DNA of 64,000 bases, taken from NCBI RefSeq assembly GCF_028816475.1, contig NZ_CP118247.1, forward strand, positions 1,240,001 to 1,304,000. The letters run 5' to 3'. Origin of the DNA: Devosia rhodophyticola. GTDB lineage: Bacteria > Pseudomonadota > Alphaproteobacteria > Rhizobiales > Devosiaceae. Each line of letters opens with the position of its first letter. Within the stretch, counting starts at the first letter, position 1. A program made the translations under genes and the position numbers. Shown one piece after another: positions 8,310-17,690 of the stretch. The notes below the pieces were generated by a model. It was not told the DNA's origin and did no database searches. It saw only the letters and a list, made by a program, of their open reading frames with translations.

Positions 8310-9906
8310 TTAGCGTCCGATGATGATTTCGGGGCCCATGAGCGCATAGGGGACCATGGTCGAGAGCGCGGGCAAATAAGTGACCAGCACAAGAAAGGCC
8401 ATCAGAACAACCACGAATGGCAGCGCCGCCTTGACTACCTGGGCAAGGCTCATGCCGGTTATCCCTGAAGTCACGAACAGGTTGAGCCCGATCGGCGGAG
8501 TGACCATGCCGATCTCCATATTGACCACCATAATGATGCCCAGATGTATGGGATCAATCCCCAGTTCCATGGCTATCGGAAACACGACCGGCGCGACGAT
8601 CAACAAGAGGCCTGACGGTTCCATGAACTGACCGCCGATCAGCAGGAGAACATTGACCGCAATCAGGAAAGTAAACCAGTTGAAACCGGCGCCCAGCATC
8701 CATTCGGTAATGGTCTGGGGTATGCGTTCTGCGGTGAGGGTATGAGCAAACAGCAGTGCGTTGACGATGATGAACATCAGCATCACCGTGGTCTTGGCGC
8801 TATCGACCATGACCTTCTTGGTGTCGCGGTGGAACAGGGCGGGCGCAAATCGACGCACGATCAGGCCGAGATTGTAGCGCCATACCGAAAGGCCAGCGAC
8901 AAACGTCAAAGGGCTGGGTTGATTGCGCAGATAGGGGTAACCGATCAGTACGACAAGCGCCATCAGGCCGCCGATCTGGCCGCGGGTTTCATTGCCGAGA
9001 CCACCGAGGAAAAAAACGAGGATATCGTCCAGACGAAAAAAGCCGCCAGCGCATAAACCGAGGCCTTGAAGCCAACAATTGTGCGCTCGGGGCTGCCCTC
9101 GGGCACCCAGGCCAGACCTTTTAGTGGCCCCATGTCGCGATAGACAAACAGCGCTACGAAGGCCGAATAGACGGCGGCAACCGAGGCCGCTTCGGTCGGC
9201 GTAAATGCACCACCATAGATGCCGCCGATGATGATGAATATCAAGAACAGGCCCCAACCAGCGTCTTTACCCGCCGCAACGACTTCACCAAATCCCTGCC
9301 AGGGCTCAGACGGCAGATTGCGACGACGTGCCACCACATAGATCGCAATCATCAGCATCAGGCCAGCGACCAGACCTGGCACGATGCCGGCAAGGAACAT
9401 GCGGCCGACCGAGACATTTGTGGCGGCGGCGTAGACGACCATGACGATGGAGGGGGGATAAGAATGCCCAGGGTTCCCGCGTTGGCGATGATGCCGGCGG
9501 AAAATTCGCGCGAATAGCCGACCTGGCGCATGGCCGCGATGGCGATGGTGCCGATGGCGACGACCGTGGCGGGGGACGAACCTGAAAGCGCAGCAAACAG
9601 CATGCACGCCAGCACTGACGCCATGGCCAGACCACCGCGAAAGTGGCCGACGCTGGCCACTGCCAGCCGGATGATGCGTCGCGCCACCCCACCGGTCGAC
9701 ATGAAGGTGGAAGCCAGCACGAAAAAGGGGATAGCCAGGAGGGTATAATTTTGTGAAGCCGAGAAAAGCTGCAGGGCAACCGAGGACATGCTGTCGCTGG
9801 AAAACAGTGCAATTGTGAGCACACTCGACAGCCCAAGTGCTACCGCGATGGGCACGCCGAGGAACAGAAGAGTTAACACCATGATGAAGAGAATGATGGA
9901 TTCCAT
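8310..9906 (-). pseudogene. dctM: TRAP transporter large permease (DctM), interrupted by two frameshifts
   Basis: This is the 12-helix-type large subunit of a TRAP transporter, which carries dicarboxylate-type substrates across the inner membrane with sodium. Reading starts at ATG 9904-9906 and is normal through AGTLGILIPP. The frame is lost at a C6 run (9452-9457 on the plus strand as G6); one extra C would give the expected IPPSIVMVVYAAATNVSVGRM. A second break is at a T7 run (9010-9016 as A7); one extra T would join SSFF to FLGGLGNETRG. With both restored the protein is about 532 residues and ends PYALMGPEIIIGR. Both breaks are homopolymer losses in a gene whose partners are intact, so sequencing error is likely. 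Confidence 0.85.
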
Positions 9907-9910
9907 GGTG

Positions 9911-10585
9911 TCAGTCCTTCACCGCGTTCTTGTTTTCAGCGACGAGGTCTTCAGCTTCATGGCTGGCAATGATGTATTGCCGATTGCCGCGGGCGATATT
10001 GATGGCGGCTTGCAGGCTGCGATACATAAAGAGGGCCAGACCAATCGGCAGGATCAGGTAGGCAATCCATCGCTGCACACGCTCCTGCAGGCCAAAACTG
10101 TTCTGGGCCCAATCTGGATAGCGCAGATCATCCAGACCAATTCCGACCTTGAACATCTTGGACCAGTAATCGAGAGCGCCGCCTCTGGCGTTGATGCCGA
10201 AGAGCTGCAGCCAGTCGGCATAGAGCAGGATGAGTGCATAGAGAACGCAGGCCAGCGCCGCGACCACGGCGAGAATGCGCGAGGTGCGTTGGGGTACCAG
10301 TTGCAAAACGATATCGACGCCGAGGTGCGAATTGATCTTGATGGCGTAGCTCATGCCAAAAAGAATCAGCCAGGCAAACAGGATGCGGGTAAATTCGAGC
10401 GCGCCGCCCCAGCCACCCGAAAAGCCATAGCGCATTACGACCTGGGTAAATGAAACCAGCGTCAATGCGGCCATCAAGATGGCCAGCATACCCTCCTCAA
10501 AGCGGGTGACAGCCGATGGCCAGCGGCGCTCGATCAGGAACAGTGCCACAAGCAGCACGGCAATGATAATCAGCATCTGCGTCAT
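9911..10585 (-). CDS. dctQ: TRAP transporter small permease (DctQ)
   Basis: The 224-residue four-helix small membrane subunit pairs with DctM. Hydrophobic segments are visible near residues 3-20, 35-55, 75-95 and 125-150, plus one near 185. The motif WGGALEFTRILFAWLILFGMSYA is typical of the family. An ATG at 10583-10585 with a GGGGG stretch upstream is preferred over a TTG four codons earlier. It lies four bases before dctM and behind the hairpin that follows dctP, the usual P-Q-M arrangement. Confidence 0.9.
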   Translation of the reverse strand: MTQMLIIIAVLLVALFLIERRWPSAVTRFEEGMLAILMAALTLVSFTQVVMRYGFSGGWGGALEFTRILFAWLILFGMSYAIKINSHLGVDIVLQLVPQRTSRILAVVAALACVLYALILLYADWLQLFGINARGGALDYWSKMFKVGIGLDDLRYPDWAQNSFGLQERVQRWIAYLILPIGLALFMYRSLQAAINIARGNRQYIIASHEAEDLVAENKNAVKD

Positions 10586-10616
10586 TGGTGCCCCCAACGC
10601 CCGTATTGGCCAGTCG

Positions 10617-10643
10617 AAAACCCGGCGCCGCTAAGGCGCCGGG
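10617..10643 (-). terminator. attenuating hairpin between dctP and dctQ
   Basis: CCCGGCGCC and GGCGCCGGG (10635-10643 and 10621-10629, minus-strand order) form a perfect nine-base stem followed by TTTT. It sits just after the binding-protein gene. It probably lets dctP be made in excess over the membrane subunits. Confidence 0.65.
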
Positions 10644-10651
10644 AACAGGGC

Positions 10652-11653
10652 TTATTTGGTGTTGGCGGCAACCGCTGCAGCGATATTGTCGGCGCCGATG
10701 TCATCCTCGAACTGGGTCCAGACGGGCTTCATTGCATCGACCCATGCCTGACGCTGTTCGGGGGTCAGTTCGCGAATGGTACCGCCGGCATCAAGAATAT
10801 TCTGGCGGTTCCTGGCTTCCTGCTCGGCCACCGAAGCGTTGGCGGTCACTGTCACTTCTTGGGCGATCTTGAGGAACTGATCGCGCACGGCAGGATCGAG
10901 TCCATCAAGCCATTCGGTCGAGGTGACCAGAAGATAGGCCAGCAGCTGATGATTGGTTTCGGTAATGCCGTCCTGAACTTCAAAGAACTTTTGGGTGTAG
11001 ATGTTGGACCAGGAGTTTTCCTGACCATCGACAACCTTGGTCTGCAGAGCGCCATAAACTTCAGAGAATGCCAATTTCTGAGCTGAACCACCCATGGCAT
11101 TGATCATGGCTTCAGCCACATCGGAAGTCTGGATGCGGAATTTCAGACCCGCCCCATCCGAGGGCAACAGCAATGGCTTGTTGGCAGAAAACTGCTTGAG
11201 CCCTGAGGACCAGTATCCCAGCCCGGTGTAGCCAACATCCTGAGTGGCCAACAGCAGATCCTTGGCTTCAGGGGTGTCAAAGAAGCGGGAAACCGAATCG
11301 AGATCGGCGAACAGGAATGGTAGATCAAACAGGCGATATTTGAGGGTATAGGCTTCAAACTTGGCCAATGACGGAGCCGCCAGTTGCACGTCACCCAGCA
11401 ATAGGGCTTCCATTACCTTGTCGTCGTCGAACAGAGTGGAATTGGGGAACACTTCCATGCAGGCGATGCCGTTCATTTCCTTATTGACGCGCTCGGCAAA
11501 CAAGGTTGCCGCGTCACCCTTTGGATGACCGCTGGCGGCAACCACATGGCTGAACTTGATGACCATTTCGCCATCGTCGCACTGGGCCATTGCCGCTGGT
11601 GCGCTCAGGGCCATGGCACCGATGGCGATGGCGGTTGCGATGATCTTTTTCAT
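10652..11653 (-). CDS. dctP: TRAP transporter substrate-binding protein (DctP)
   Basis: This 333-residue periplasmic binding protein has a signal peptide (MKKIIATAIAIGAMALSAPA, cleavage after AMA near residue 22). Its DctP-family features are KFSHVVAASGHPKG near the N-terminus, the conserved arginine in LKFRIQTSDVAEAMI that binds the substrate carboxylate, and GQENSWSNIYTQKFFEVQ. A GGGAGAGA site precedes ATG 11651-11653; an earlier in-frame start would bury the signal peptide. The partner DctB/DctD genes suggest C4-dicarboxylates such as succinate, malate or fumarate. Exact substrate is inferred. Confidence 0.93.
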   Translation of the reverse strand: MKKIIATAIAIGAMALSAPAAMAQCDDGEMVIKFSHVVAASGHPKGDAATLFAERVNKEMNGIACMEVFPNSTLFDDDKVMEALLLGDVQLAAPSLAKFEAYTLKYRLFDLPFLFADLDSVSRFFDTPEAKDLLLATQDVGYTGLGYWSSGLKQFSANKPLLLPSDGAGLKFRIQTSDVAEAMINAMGGSAQKLAFSEVYGALQTKVVDGQENSWSNIYTQKFFEVQDGITETNHQLLAYLLVTSTEWLDGLDPAVRDQFLKIAQEVTVTANASVAEQEARNRQNILDAGGTIRELTPEQRQAWVDAMKPVWTQFEDDIGADNIAAAVAANTK

Positions 11654-11853
11654 TGTCTCTCTCCCAAATGATTGCCGGCACCATTTTTCGGCACCTTTAA
11701 CCCAAGCGCTTGCCGCCTCGCGCCGCCGATAACAACAGGCAAACTGCTGCAATGCGCCAAAAAGCAGCTGTAATCACGAATTGATGGGTGGAAAAGGGTA
11801 CATTACTGCCCAGTGGCGGGTAGAAATGGGTGCAAAGTCACCCACACCGCCGA

Positions 11854-13197
11854 TCAGCTCTGCCGGAAGTCGTTGCGATCGAGCCCGAGTTTTTGCATTT
11901 TTTCATAGAGCGATTTTCGCGACAGACCCAACGTCTCGTAAACCGATTTCAAATTGCCCTGCCGCAACTGCAATTCAGCTGCGATGGTTTGGCGCTCGAA
12001 ATCATTGACCCGGTCGCGGAGTGTGGTGCTTGGCCTGTCGCCGACCCGCTCATCCAAACCGTCAATGCCCAAAACAAAGCGTTCTGCGGCATTGCGCAGT
12101 TCGCGCACATTGCCGGGCCAGGGGCGACTGCTGATTATCGAAAGCATCTGGTCCGACGGTGAGGGCGCGGGCACCCGCAACTGCGTTGCAACGATATGGA
12201 CCAGATGTACGAAAAGGGATGGAATGTCTTCAGCTCGATCAGCCAGAGGCGGCAGACGGAGGGTGGCGATATTGAGCCGGTAGAGCAGGTCCTTGCGGAA
12301 CAGTTCGGCATCGGCGGCCCGCTCCAGATCAACGCTGGAGGTGGCGATAAACCGGGCGTTGAGCGGGACGGGATCGTTTGAGCCCAAGCGCGTTACGGCG
12401 CGCTCCTGAACGACGCGCAATAATTTCGCCTGCAAATAGAGCGGCATGTTTTCGATGTCATCCAGAAAAATCGTGCCATTGCGGGCGTGCTCAAATTTGC
12501 CAAAACGGGCGCGCATCGCCCCGGCAAAAGCCCCTGCCTCATAACCGAATAGTTCGGCTTCCATCATTTCGGCCGGTATGGCAGCGCAATTTATGGCAAC
12601 AAATGGTCGGTCACCCGGCAATGTCAGATCGTGGATGGCACGCGCCGCCAGTTCTTTGCCGGTGCCGGTTTCACCGACGATCAGCACATCCGCATGGGTA
12701 GGCGCAATGGCACGGATCTGCTTACGCACGGCCATCATCAGTTTTGAGCGACCGGCAATCCGAGTTTCCAGATCGTCAGACCGATTGGCAACACTGGAAC
12801 GCAGTTCGCGGTTTTCCAGCGTGAGCTGTCGCTTTTCGAGAGCGCGGGTGACCGATTCCAGCAGGCGTTCGACCGAGAACGGCTTTTCGATGAAATCATA
12901 GGCCCCGGCCCGCATGGCATCGACCGCCAGATTAACGTCGCCATGACCAGTCACAAGGACCACGGGCAAGTCTTCGTCAATGGAAATTGCACGATGGAGC
13001 AGCTGCATGCCATCCATGCCCGGCATGCGAATGTCAGTGACCAATACGCCACGCCATGTGCGCGAAACATAGGCCAGTGCATCTTCGGCCGAACTGGCAG
13101 TGCGGACCGGAAGCCCGGCAAGATCCAGCGTCTGGCTGGCGGCGCGGCGCAGATCTTCCTCGTCGTCAACAAACAGCACTTCAATGGGCGCATTCAT
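11854..13197 (-). CDS. dctD: sigma-54 dependent response regulator (DctD type) with altered GAFTGA motif
   Basis: The 447-residue NtrC-family activator has three domains. A receiver domain holds phospho-acceptor Asp55 in LVTDIRMPG. An AAA+ domain holds Walker A GETGTGKE near residue 175 and LDDIENMP. A C-terminal Fis-type helix-turn-helix contains ETLGLSRKSLYEKMQKLGL. The loop that contacts sigma-54 reads GAFAGA (residues 222-227) instead of GAFTGA, a threonine to alanine change at residue 225. The sequence around it (GKFEHARNGTIFLDDIE) is DctD-like. It overlaps the sensor kinase by four bases and is followed by dctP, so it most likely activates the TRAP operon. I could not find a clear GG-N10-GC promoter before dctP. 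Confidence 0.93.
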   Translation of the reverse strand: MNAPIEVLFVDDEEDLRRAASQTLDLAGLPVRTASSAEDALAYVSRTWRGVLVTDIRMPGMDGMQLLHRAISIDEDLPVVLVTGHGDVNLAVDAMRAGAYDFIEKPFSVERLLESVTRALEKRQLTLENRELRSSVANRSDDLETRIAGRSKLMMAVRKQIRAIAPTHADVLIVGETGTGKELAARAIHDLTLPGDRPFVAINCAAIPAEMMEAELFGYEAGAFAGAMRARFGKFEHARNGTIFLDDIENMPLYLQAKLLRVVQERAVTRLGSNDPVPLNARFIATSSVDLERAADAELFRKDLLYRLNIATLRLPPLADRAEDIPSLFVHLVHIVATQLRVPAPSPSDQMLSIISSRPWPGNVRELRNAAERFVLGIDGLDERVGDRPSTTLRDRVNDFERQTIAAELQLRQGNLKSVYETLGLSRKSLYEKMQKLGLDRNDFRQS

Positions 13198-14924
13198 GCG
13201 GCAACGCCCTCGCTTTCCTGACCCGCCTCAAGCTTGACCACAAACGTTGCTCCCCCTTCAACCTCCGCATTGTCGTGCACCGACAATTGGCCGCCGAAAT
13301 CCTTGACGATATTATAGGAAATCGACAAGCCCAGCCCAAGTCCCTGCCCAACGCCCTTGGTTGTGAAAAATGGATCAAAGATCTGATCGCGGACGGCTGG
13401 ATCTATACCGGGCCCGCAATCGGTGATGGCAATGCTAACGGACTTTTCCGTGCTCGAAACGTTTATGACCAGGCGCGGGGCCGGCTGGCCCTCCATGGCG
13501 TCCAGGCCATTGAGCACCAGATTGACAATAACCTGCTGCAACCGCACATGGCCGCCGCGCACCAGCAAGGCAGGGTCGCCCAGTTCGGTGACGATTTCGG
13601 CCCTGTCGTTGCGAATGCGAGAGACGAGTACCTTGAGCGCGTCCTCGATGACCGCCGCGATGGGCACAGCACCGAAGGTGGGGTTGGGTTTACGGGCAAA
13701 ATTGCGCAGGTGGCGCGAAATTTCAGCCATTCGGTCGGCGAGCTCGGAAATGCGCTTGATGTTGTCGCGCGCCTCCGGTTCGCGGCCACGCTGCAAAAAG
13801 GTCAACGCATTGTCGGCGTAGGATTTGACCGCCGACAGCGGCTGGTTGAGTTCATGGGAAAGCGCCGTCGACATCTGCCCAAGCGCTGCCATCTTGCCGG
13901 TCTGGATCAATTCGGTATGGGTGCGATGCAACTGTTCGACCGCAGCCTCAAGGGCGGTGTTGGATTGCAAGAGTTCGCGGGTCCGGTCGCGCACGATGCG
14001 CTCCAGACGCAGTGATGTCGTGCGGTCCCGTCGCTCCCGGCGCAGGGCAGCAAAATGGCGGTTGATCAATAGCTGTACGGCCAGAGCGATAGCCGCGCAA
14101 ACTGCGACGGCCAGTCCGCCCCAAAGCGTTGCGGCATTGCGGGCGGGGGTGGCATCAACCAGAACCGTAAGGGTCCAATTCAGCGGCGCCAGTACGCGTG
14201 AATTCGAGAAATAGTCGGATGGCGGGGCATCAGGGGCGGCGTCAATTTCAGCATTAAAAGCCGGGGGCGGCAGCAGACGCCAGTGCGCCCGATTGGACAT
14301 GACGACGATGCCCGCCTGATCAACCGCCAGAATCGGGTGGGTGATCAAGCTCCAGTTGTCTTCGATATTTTCGAGATCGACATAGATGGCGACGGCCCCG
14401 AGGTGCCCACCAACTGCCGAAACGCGCGCGGTAAATACGTAGGCACGGCGCCCCTTTTGCAGGACGCGGACGGCCCGGCCCAGCCGTCCCTGCATGGCCG
14501 TTTGCAGCAGGACTGAATCGGGACCAAAACCATCAACAAATTTATCGGCTGCCCGTGCCAGAATTGAGCCGTCAGGACGCACAAAGGCAACCTCAAGCGC
14601 ACCCGAGAGACCAATGGTTGTAAGGCCAACAAGTCTGGCTGCCTCGCGGGCGCGGTTTTGATCGGGATCGAGAAACAGGCTGCGCACTTCGGCACGCTGA
14701 CCCAACATCACCGCCAGCATGCGATATTTGTCCAGCGCGCCATTGAGCGCTTCGGCCTGCACATTAACCGCCTCACGACCGGTGGCACGCAGCCGCGTTT
14801 CCTGAATGTCTGAAGCGCTATGGGCGACGAAATAGGCCGCTATGACGCCGATCAGGATGGCGACGGCGGCATTAAGAAAACTCAGTTCGCGATAGCGGCG
14901 ATTGATCGATGCCCCGTTTGCCAC
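13194..14924 (-). CDS. dctB: C4-dicarboxylate sensor histidine kinase (DctB type)
   Basis: The 576-residue membrane kinase has one helix near residues 14-34, a periplasmic Cache-type sensor region to about 265, and a second helix near 270-290. A HisKA domain follows, with His357 in SHELNQPLSAVKSYADN, then a HATPase domain (NLVLNGLDAMEG, DCGPGID, GQGLGLGLSISY). The HELNQPL box is characteristic of DctB. It is first in the dctB-dctD-dctPQM series and overlaps dctD by four bases. It senses extracellular dicarboxylates and phosphorylates the regulator. Confidence 0.93.
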   Translation of the reverse strand: MANGASINRRYRELSFLNAAVAILIGVIAAYFVAHSASDIQETRLRATGREAVNVQAEALNGALDKYRMLAVMLGQRAEVRSLFLDPDQNRAREAARLVGLTTIGLSGALEVAFVRPDGSILARAADKFVDGFGPDSVLLQTAMQGRLGRAVRVLQKGRRAYVFTARVSAVGGHLGAVAIYVDLENIEDNWSLITHPILAVDQAGIVVMSNRAHWRLLPPPAFNAEIDAAPDAPPSDYFSNSRVLAPLNWTLTVLVDATPARNAATLWGGLAVAVCAAIALAVQLLINRHFAALRRERRDRTTSLRLERIVRDRTRELLQSNTALEAAVEQLHRTHTELIQTGKMAALGQMSTALSHELNQPLSAVKSYADNALTFLQRGREPEARDNIKRISELADRMAEISRHLRNFARKPNPTFGAVPIAAVIEDALKVLVSRIRNDRAEIVTELGDPALLVRGGHVRLQQVIVNLVLNGLDAMEGQPAPRLVINVSSTEKSVSIAITDCGPGIDPAVRDQIFDPFFTTKGVGQGLGLGLSISYNIVKDFGGQLSVHDNAEVEGGATFVVKLEAGQESEGVAA

Positions 14925-14975
14925 CCACGTCTCCCGGCCCGTTTTCCATCACTATGAGTGAGCGCCGTCAAAATG

Positions 14976-15410
14976 TCATGCGGCGGCGTGCTGGTGGTGG
15001 CGGCATTGGCCATGGTCAGCAAGAATTTCAATAACGCGGCAATCTTCAACGCGGCCATGCGAACATCCCAAAACCATACGCTCGAGTTCGGCCTTCAGGG
15101 CATTCAAGCTGGCGATGCGCTGTTCAACATCGATGAGGCGCGCCTTGGCGATGGTATCGGCCTGCTGGCAGGAACGCTGCGGCTGGTCCTGCAGAGCCAG
15201 CAATGTGCGGATGGCGTCGACCTCAAAACCCAGTTCGCGGGCGTGACGAATGAACGTCAGCCGGTTGAGATCGTCCTGGTCATAGATGCGACGATTGTTG
15301 GTGGTGCGGGCTGGGGTCGGCAGAAGTCCGATCTGTTCGTAATAGCGGATGGTGGGCACTTTGACCCCGCTCTGGCGGGCCACTTCGCCGATGGCAAAAT
15401 CAATCTGCAT
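14976..15410 (-). CDS. MerR-family heavy-metal regulator (CadR/PbrR/ZntR type)
   Basis: The 144-residue protein has an N-terminal MerR winged helix (FAIGEVARQSGVKVPTIRYYE), a dimerisation coiled coil near residues 75-112, and a metal-binding end. Cysteines are at about 81, 116, 124 and 136, and the tail is CRHHQHAAA. This pattern (Cys in the coil plus CxxxxxxxC near the C-terminus and a His-rich tail) fits Cd/Pb/Zn sensors, not the mercury or copper types. It is divergent from the P-type ATPase gene, whose promoter carries a perfect MerR-type operator, so it should twist that promoter open when metal is bound. Confidence 0.92.
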   Translation of the reverse strand: MQIDFAIGEVARQSGVKVPTIRYYEQIGLLPTPARTTNNRRIYDQDDLNRLTFIRHARELGFEVDAIRTLLALQDQPQRSCQQADTIAKARLIDVEQRIASLNALKAELERMVLGCSHGRVEDCRVIEILADHGQCRHHQHAAA

Positions 15411-15417
15411 TTTCTGC

Positions 15418-15448
15418 TTGCTCCTATAGTGGCTATAGGATGTAGCGT
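15418..15448 (+). promoter_or_regulatory. MerR-type metal-responsive promoter and operator of the P-type ATPase gene
   Basis: TTGCTC (-35, 15418-15423) and TAGCGT (-10, 15443-15448) are separated by 19 bases. The perfect inverted repeat TCCTATAG-TGG-CTATAGGA (15422-15440) sits inside. An over-long 19-base spacer holding the palindrome is the hallmark of MerR-controlled promoters. A strong AAGGAG ribosome-binding site follows at 15464. Confidence 0.88.
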
Positions 15449-15475
15449 TTTGCTTGATAATTCAAGGAGCCTGAG

Positions 15476-17671
15476 ATGAGCGCAGCCATAACCACCCGTT
15501 TTCGTATCGAAGGCATGGATTGCGCCGGCTGCGCCAAAAAGATCGACACCGCGACCCGCCGGATCGCCGGGGTCAATGAAGTCAATATTTCCGTGGTTTC
15601 CGGCACGATGACGGTTGAGCATGCCAATGAAACCGCGCCATCGGACATTGTCAACAAGGTCAAAAGTCTCGGGTATGGTGCCGCCGAAGTTTCGGCACCC
15701 GTGGCAACGGGCGGGGCGGACGACAAATCTGCGGCGGCCGATGAACATGGGTTTTCCGCCATGCACGGCCAAGACCAAGACCATGATGGCGGAGACACTC
15801 CCTGGTGGCGCACCGGCAAGGCCCGACTAACGGCGTTGAGCGGACTGGCGGTCATTGTCGCCTTTACAACCGGGCAATTGGCACCCCAGCTGGATCAATG
15901 GGCGTTCATCATTGCGATGCTGGTGGGGCTTGTGCCCATCGCACGGCGCGCTTATTCCAGCGCGATCAACGGCAGCCCATTTTCAATTGAAACACTGATG
16001 AGCGTTGCTGCGATTGGCGCGGTTTTCATCAATGCCGCGCAGGAAGCGGCGATTGTGGTGCTGTTGTTCCTGATCGGAGAATTGCTTGAAGGCGTTGCAA
16101 CCGGCCGGGCCCGGGCCAGCATCAAGGCCCTGGCAACGCTGGTGCCCAAGGTTGCCTTGCGCGAAGTTGACGGCGAGACCCGCCAGGTGCCGGCCGAAGT
16201 GCTGGGGCTCGACGATGTCATTCTGGTGCGGCCCGGCGACCGGATCGCGGCCGACGGCATCATCATTTCGGGCCAAAGCGCAATCGATGAGGCCCCAGTG
16301 ACCGGGGAGTCGGTGCCGCAGCAAAAGCAGGTCGATGACAAGGTGTTTGCCGGTACGGTCAATCAAAATGGCGCTTTGCGCATTCGAGTGACGGCGGCGG
16401 CGGCCGACAATACCATTGCCCGGATCATTGCACTGGTTGAGGAAGCGCAGGAATCCAAGGCGCCGACCGAGCGGTTCATTGACCGGTTTTCGCGCTATTA
16501 CACGCCGGGCGTCATGGTCGTGGCGGTGTTGATTGCCATTGTGCCGCCGCTGGTGACGGGTGCGGCGTGGGACGAGTGGATTTACAAGGGATTGGCGATC
16601 CTCTTGATCGGGTGTCCCTGTGCGCTGGTCATCTCAACACCCGCTGCCATTGCGGCGGCATTGTCAGCGGGGGCACGGCAGGGCCTCTTGATGAAGGGTG
16701 GTGCCGTGCTCGAGCAATTGGGCAAGATCAACATGGTGGCACTGGACAAGACCGGTACCCTGACGGCGGGTAAGCCTCAGGTGACCGATATTATTGCCGG
16801 GTCGCGAAGCGCCAAGGAGGTTCTGGCGCTGGCGGCGGCGCTGGAGATGGGCTCCAACCATCCGCTGGCAAGCGCTATTCTGGCCGAGGCGACCCGGGAG
16901 GGGCTGACCCCTGCCCCGGTTAGCGATGCGGGCGCGGTTGGCGGCAAGGGCGTTGTGGGTTCGGTTGACGGGATTGAACTGTTTCTGGGTTCGCCGCGCG
17001 CCGCCAAGGAATTGGCCGAATTGAGCGCCGAACTGGCGCAGCAGATCGCCAGCTTTAATGATGCGGGGAAATCGGTTTCGGTGCTGGTGGCTTCTGGCCA
17101 AATTGCCGGGATCATCGCCATGCGCGACGAACCGCGTGCCGATGCGGCGGAAGGGTTGTTGGCTATCCGGGAGATGGGCGCCGAAGTTGTGATGCTCACC
17201 GGCGACAATGCCCGGACCGCCAGCGCCATTGGTGCTCAGTTGGGTATTGAAGCGCGCGCCGAACTGATGCCAGAGGACAAGCAGGCAATTGTAGGTTCGT
17301 TGCGAGCCAGCGGAAAAATGGTCGCCAAGGTCGGGGACGGCATTAATGACGCACCGGCGCTGGCGGCGGCAGACATCGGGATCGCCATGGGTGGTGGCAC
17401 GGACGTTGCGCTTGAAACGGCCGATGCTGCGGTGTTGCACGGTCGGGTGACCGACATTGCCAACATGATGGGGCTGTCGCGCGCCACCATGGCCAATATT
17501 TCGCAGAACATCACCATTGCGCTGGGTCTTAAGGGATTGTTTCTGGTGACGACTATCCTGGGAATTACAGGGCTGTGGCCGGCCATTCTGGCCGATACCG
17601 GAGCCACAGTGCTGGTGACGGCCAATGCCATGCGGCTATTGGGCTGGAAAGGGCGCGGCGCCGGGCATTGA
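15476..17671 (+). CDS. heavy-metal translocating P-type ATPase (Zn/Cd/Pb exporter)
   Basis: This 731-residue inner-membrane pump exports soft divalent cations at the cost of ATP. An HMA domain at the N-terminus has the metal site GMDCAGC (Cys16, Cys19). A His/Asp-rich linker (about residues 85-105) precedes the membrane domain. The CPC motif is near residue 380, the phosphorylated aspartate is in DKTGTLT near residue 424, and GDGINDAPAL lies near the end. The CPC type with a single HMA, and the divergent CadR/ZntR-like regulator, favour Zn/Cd/Pb over Cu. The name zntA or cadA would be equally plausible. Confidence 0.95.
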   Translation: MSAAITTRFRIEGMDCAGCAKKIDTATRRIAGVNEVNISVVSGTMTVEHANETAPSDIVNKVKSLGYGAAEVSAPVATGGADDKSAAADEHGFSAMHGQDQDHDGGDTPWWRTGKARLTALSGLAVIVAFTTGQLAPQLDQWAFIIAMLVGLVPIARRAYSSAINGSPFSIETLMSVAAIGAVFINAAQEAAIVVLLFLIGELLEGVATGRARASIKALATLVPKVALREVDGETRQVPAEVLGLDDVILVRPGDRIAADGIIISGQSAIDEAPVTGESVPQQKQVDDKVFAGTVNQNGALRIRVTAAAADNTIARIIALVEEAQESKAPTERFIDRFSRYYTPGVMVVAVLIAIVPPLVTGAAWDEWIYKGLAILLIGCPCALVISTPAAIAAALSAGARQGLLMKGGAVLEQLGKINMVALDKTGTLTAGKPQVTDIIAGSRSAKEVLALAAALEMGSNHPLASAILAEATREGLTPAPVSDAGAVGGKGVVGSVDGIELFLGSPRAAKELAELSAELAQQIASFNDAGKSVSVLVASGQIAGIIAMRDEPRADAAEGLLAIREMGAEVVMLTGDNARTASAIGAQLGIEARAELMPEDKQAIVGSLRASGKMVAKVGDGINDAPALAAADIGIAMGGGTDVALETADAAVLHGRVTDIANMMGLSRATMANISQNITIALGLKGLFLVTTILGITGLWPAILADTGATVLVTANAMRLLGWKGRGAGH

Positions 17672-17690
17672 CCTGGCGCGCAACGGTTGG

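Noticed and set aside
11654-11853. Possible sigma-54 promoter before dctP
   Set aside because: I looked for GG-N10-GC on the minus strand and found only off-by-one near matches, such as TGGCGCATTGCAGC. Also seen was the short palindrome CAAGCGCTTG (11703-11712), too short to interpret.
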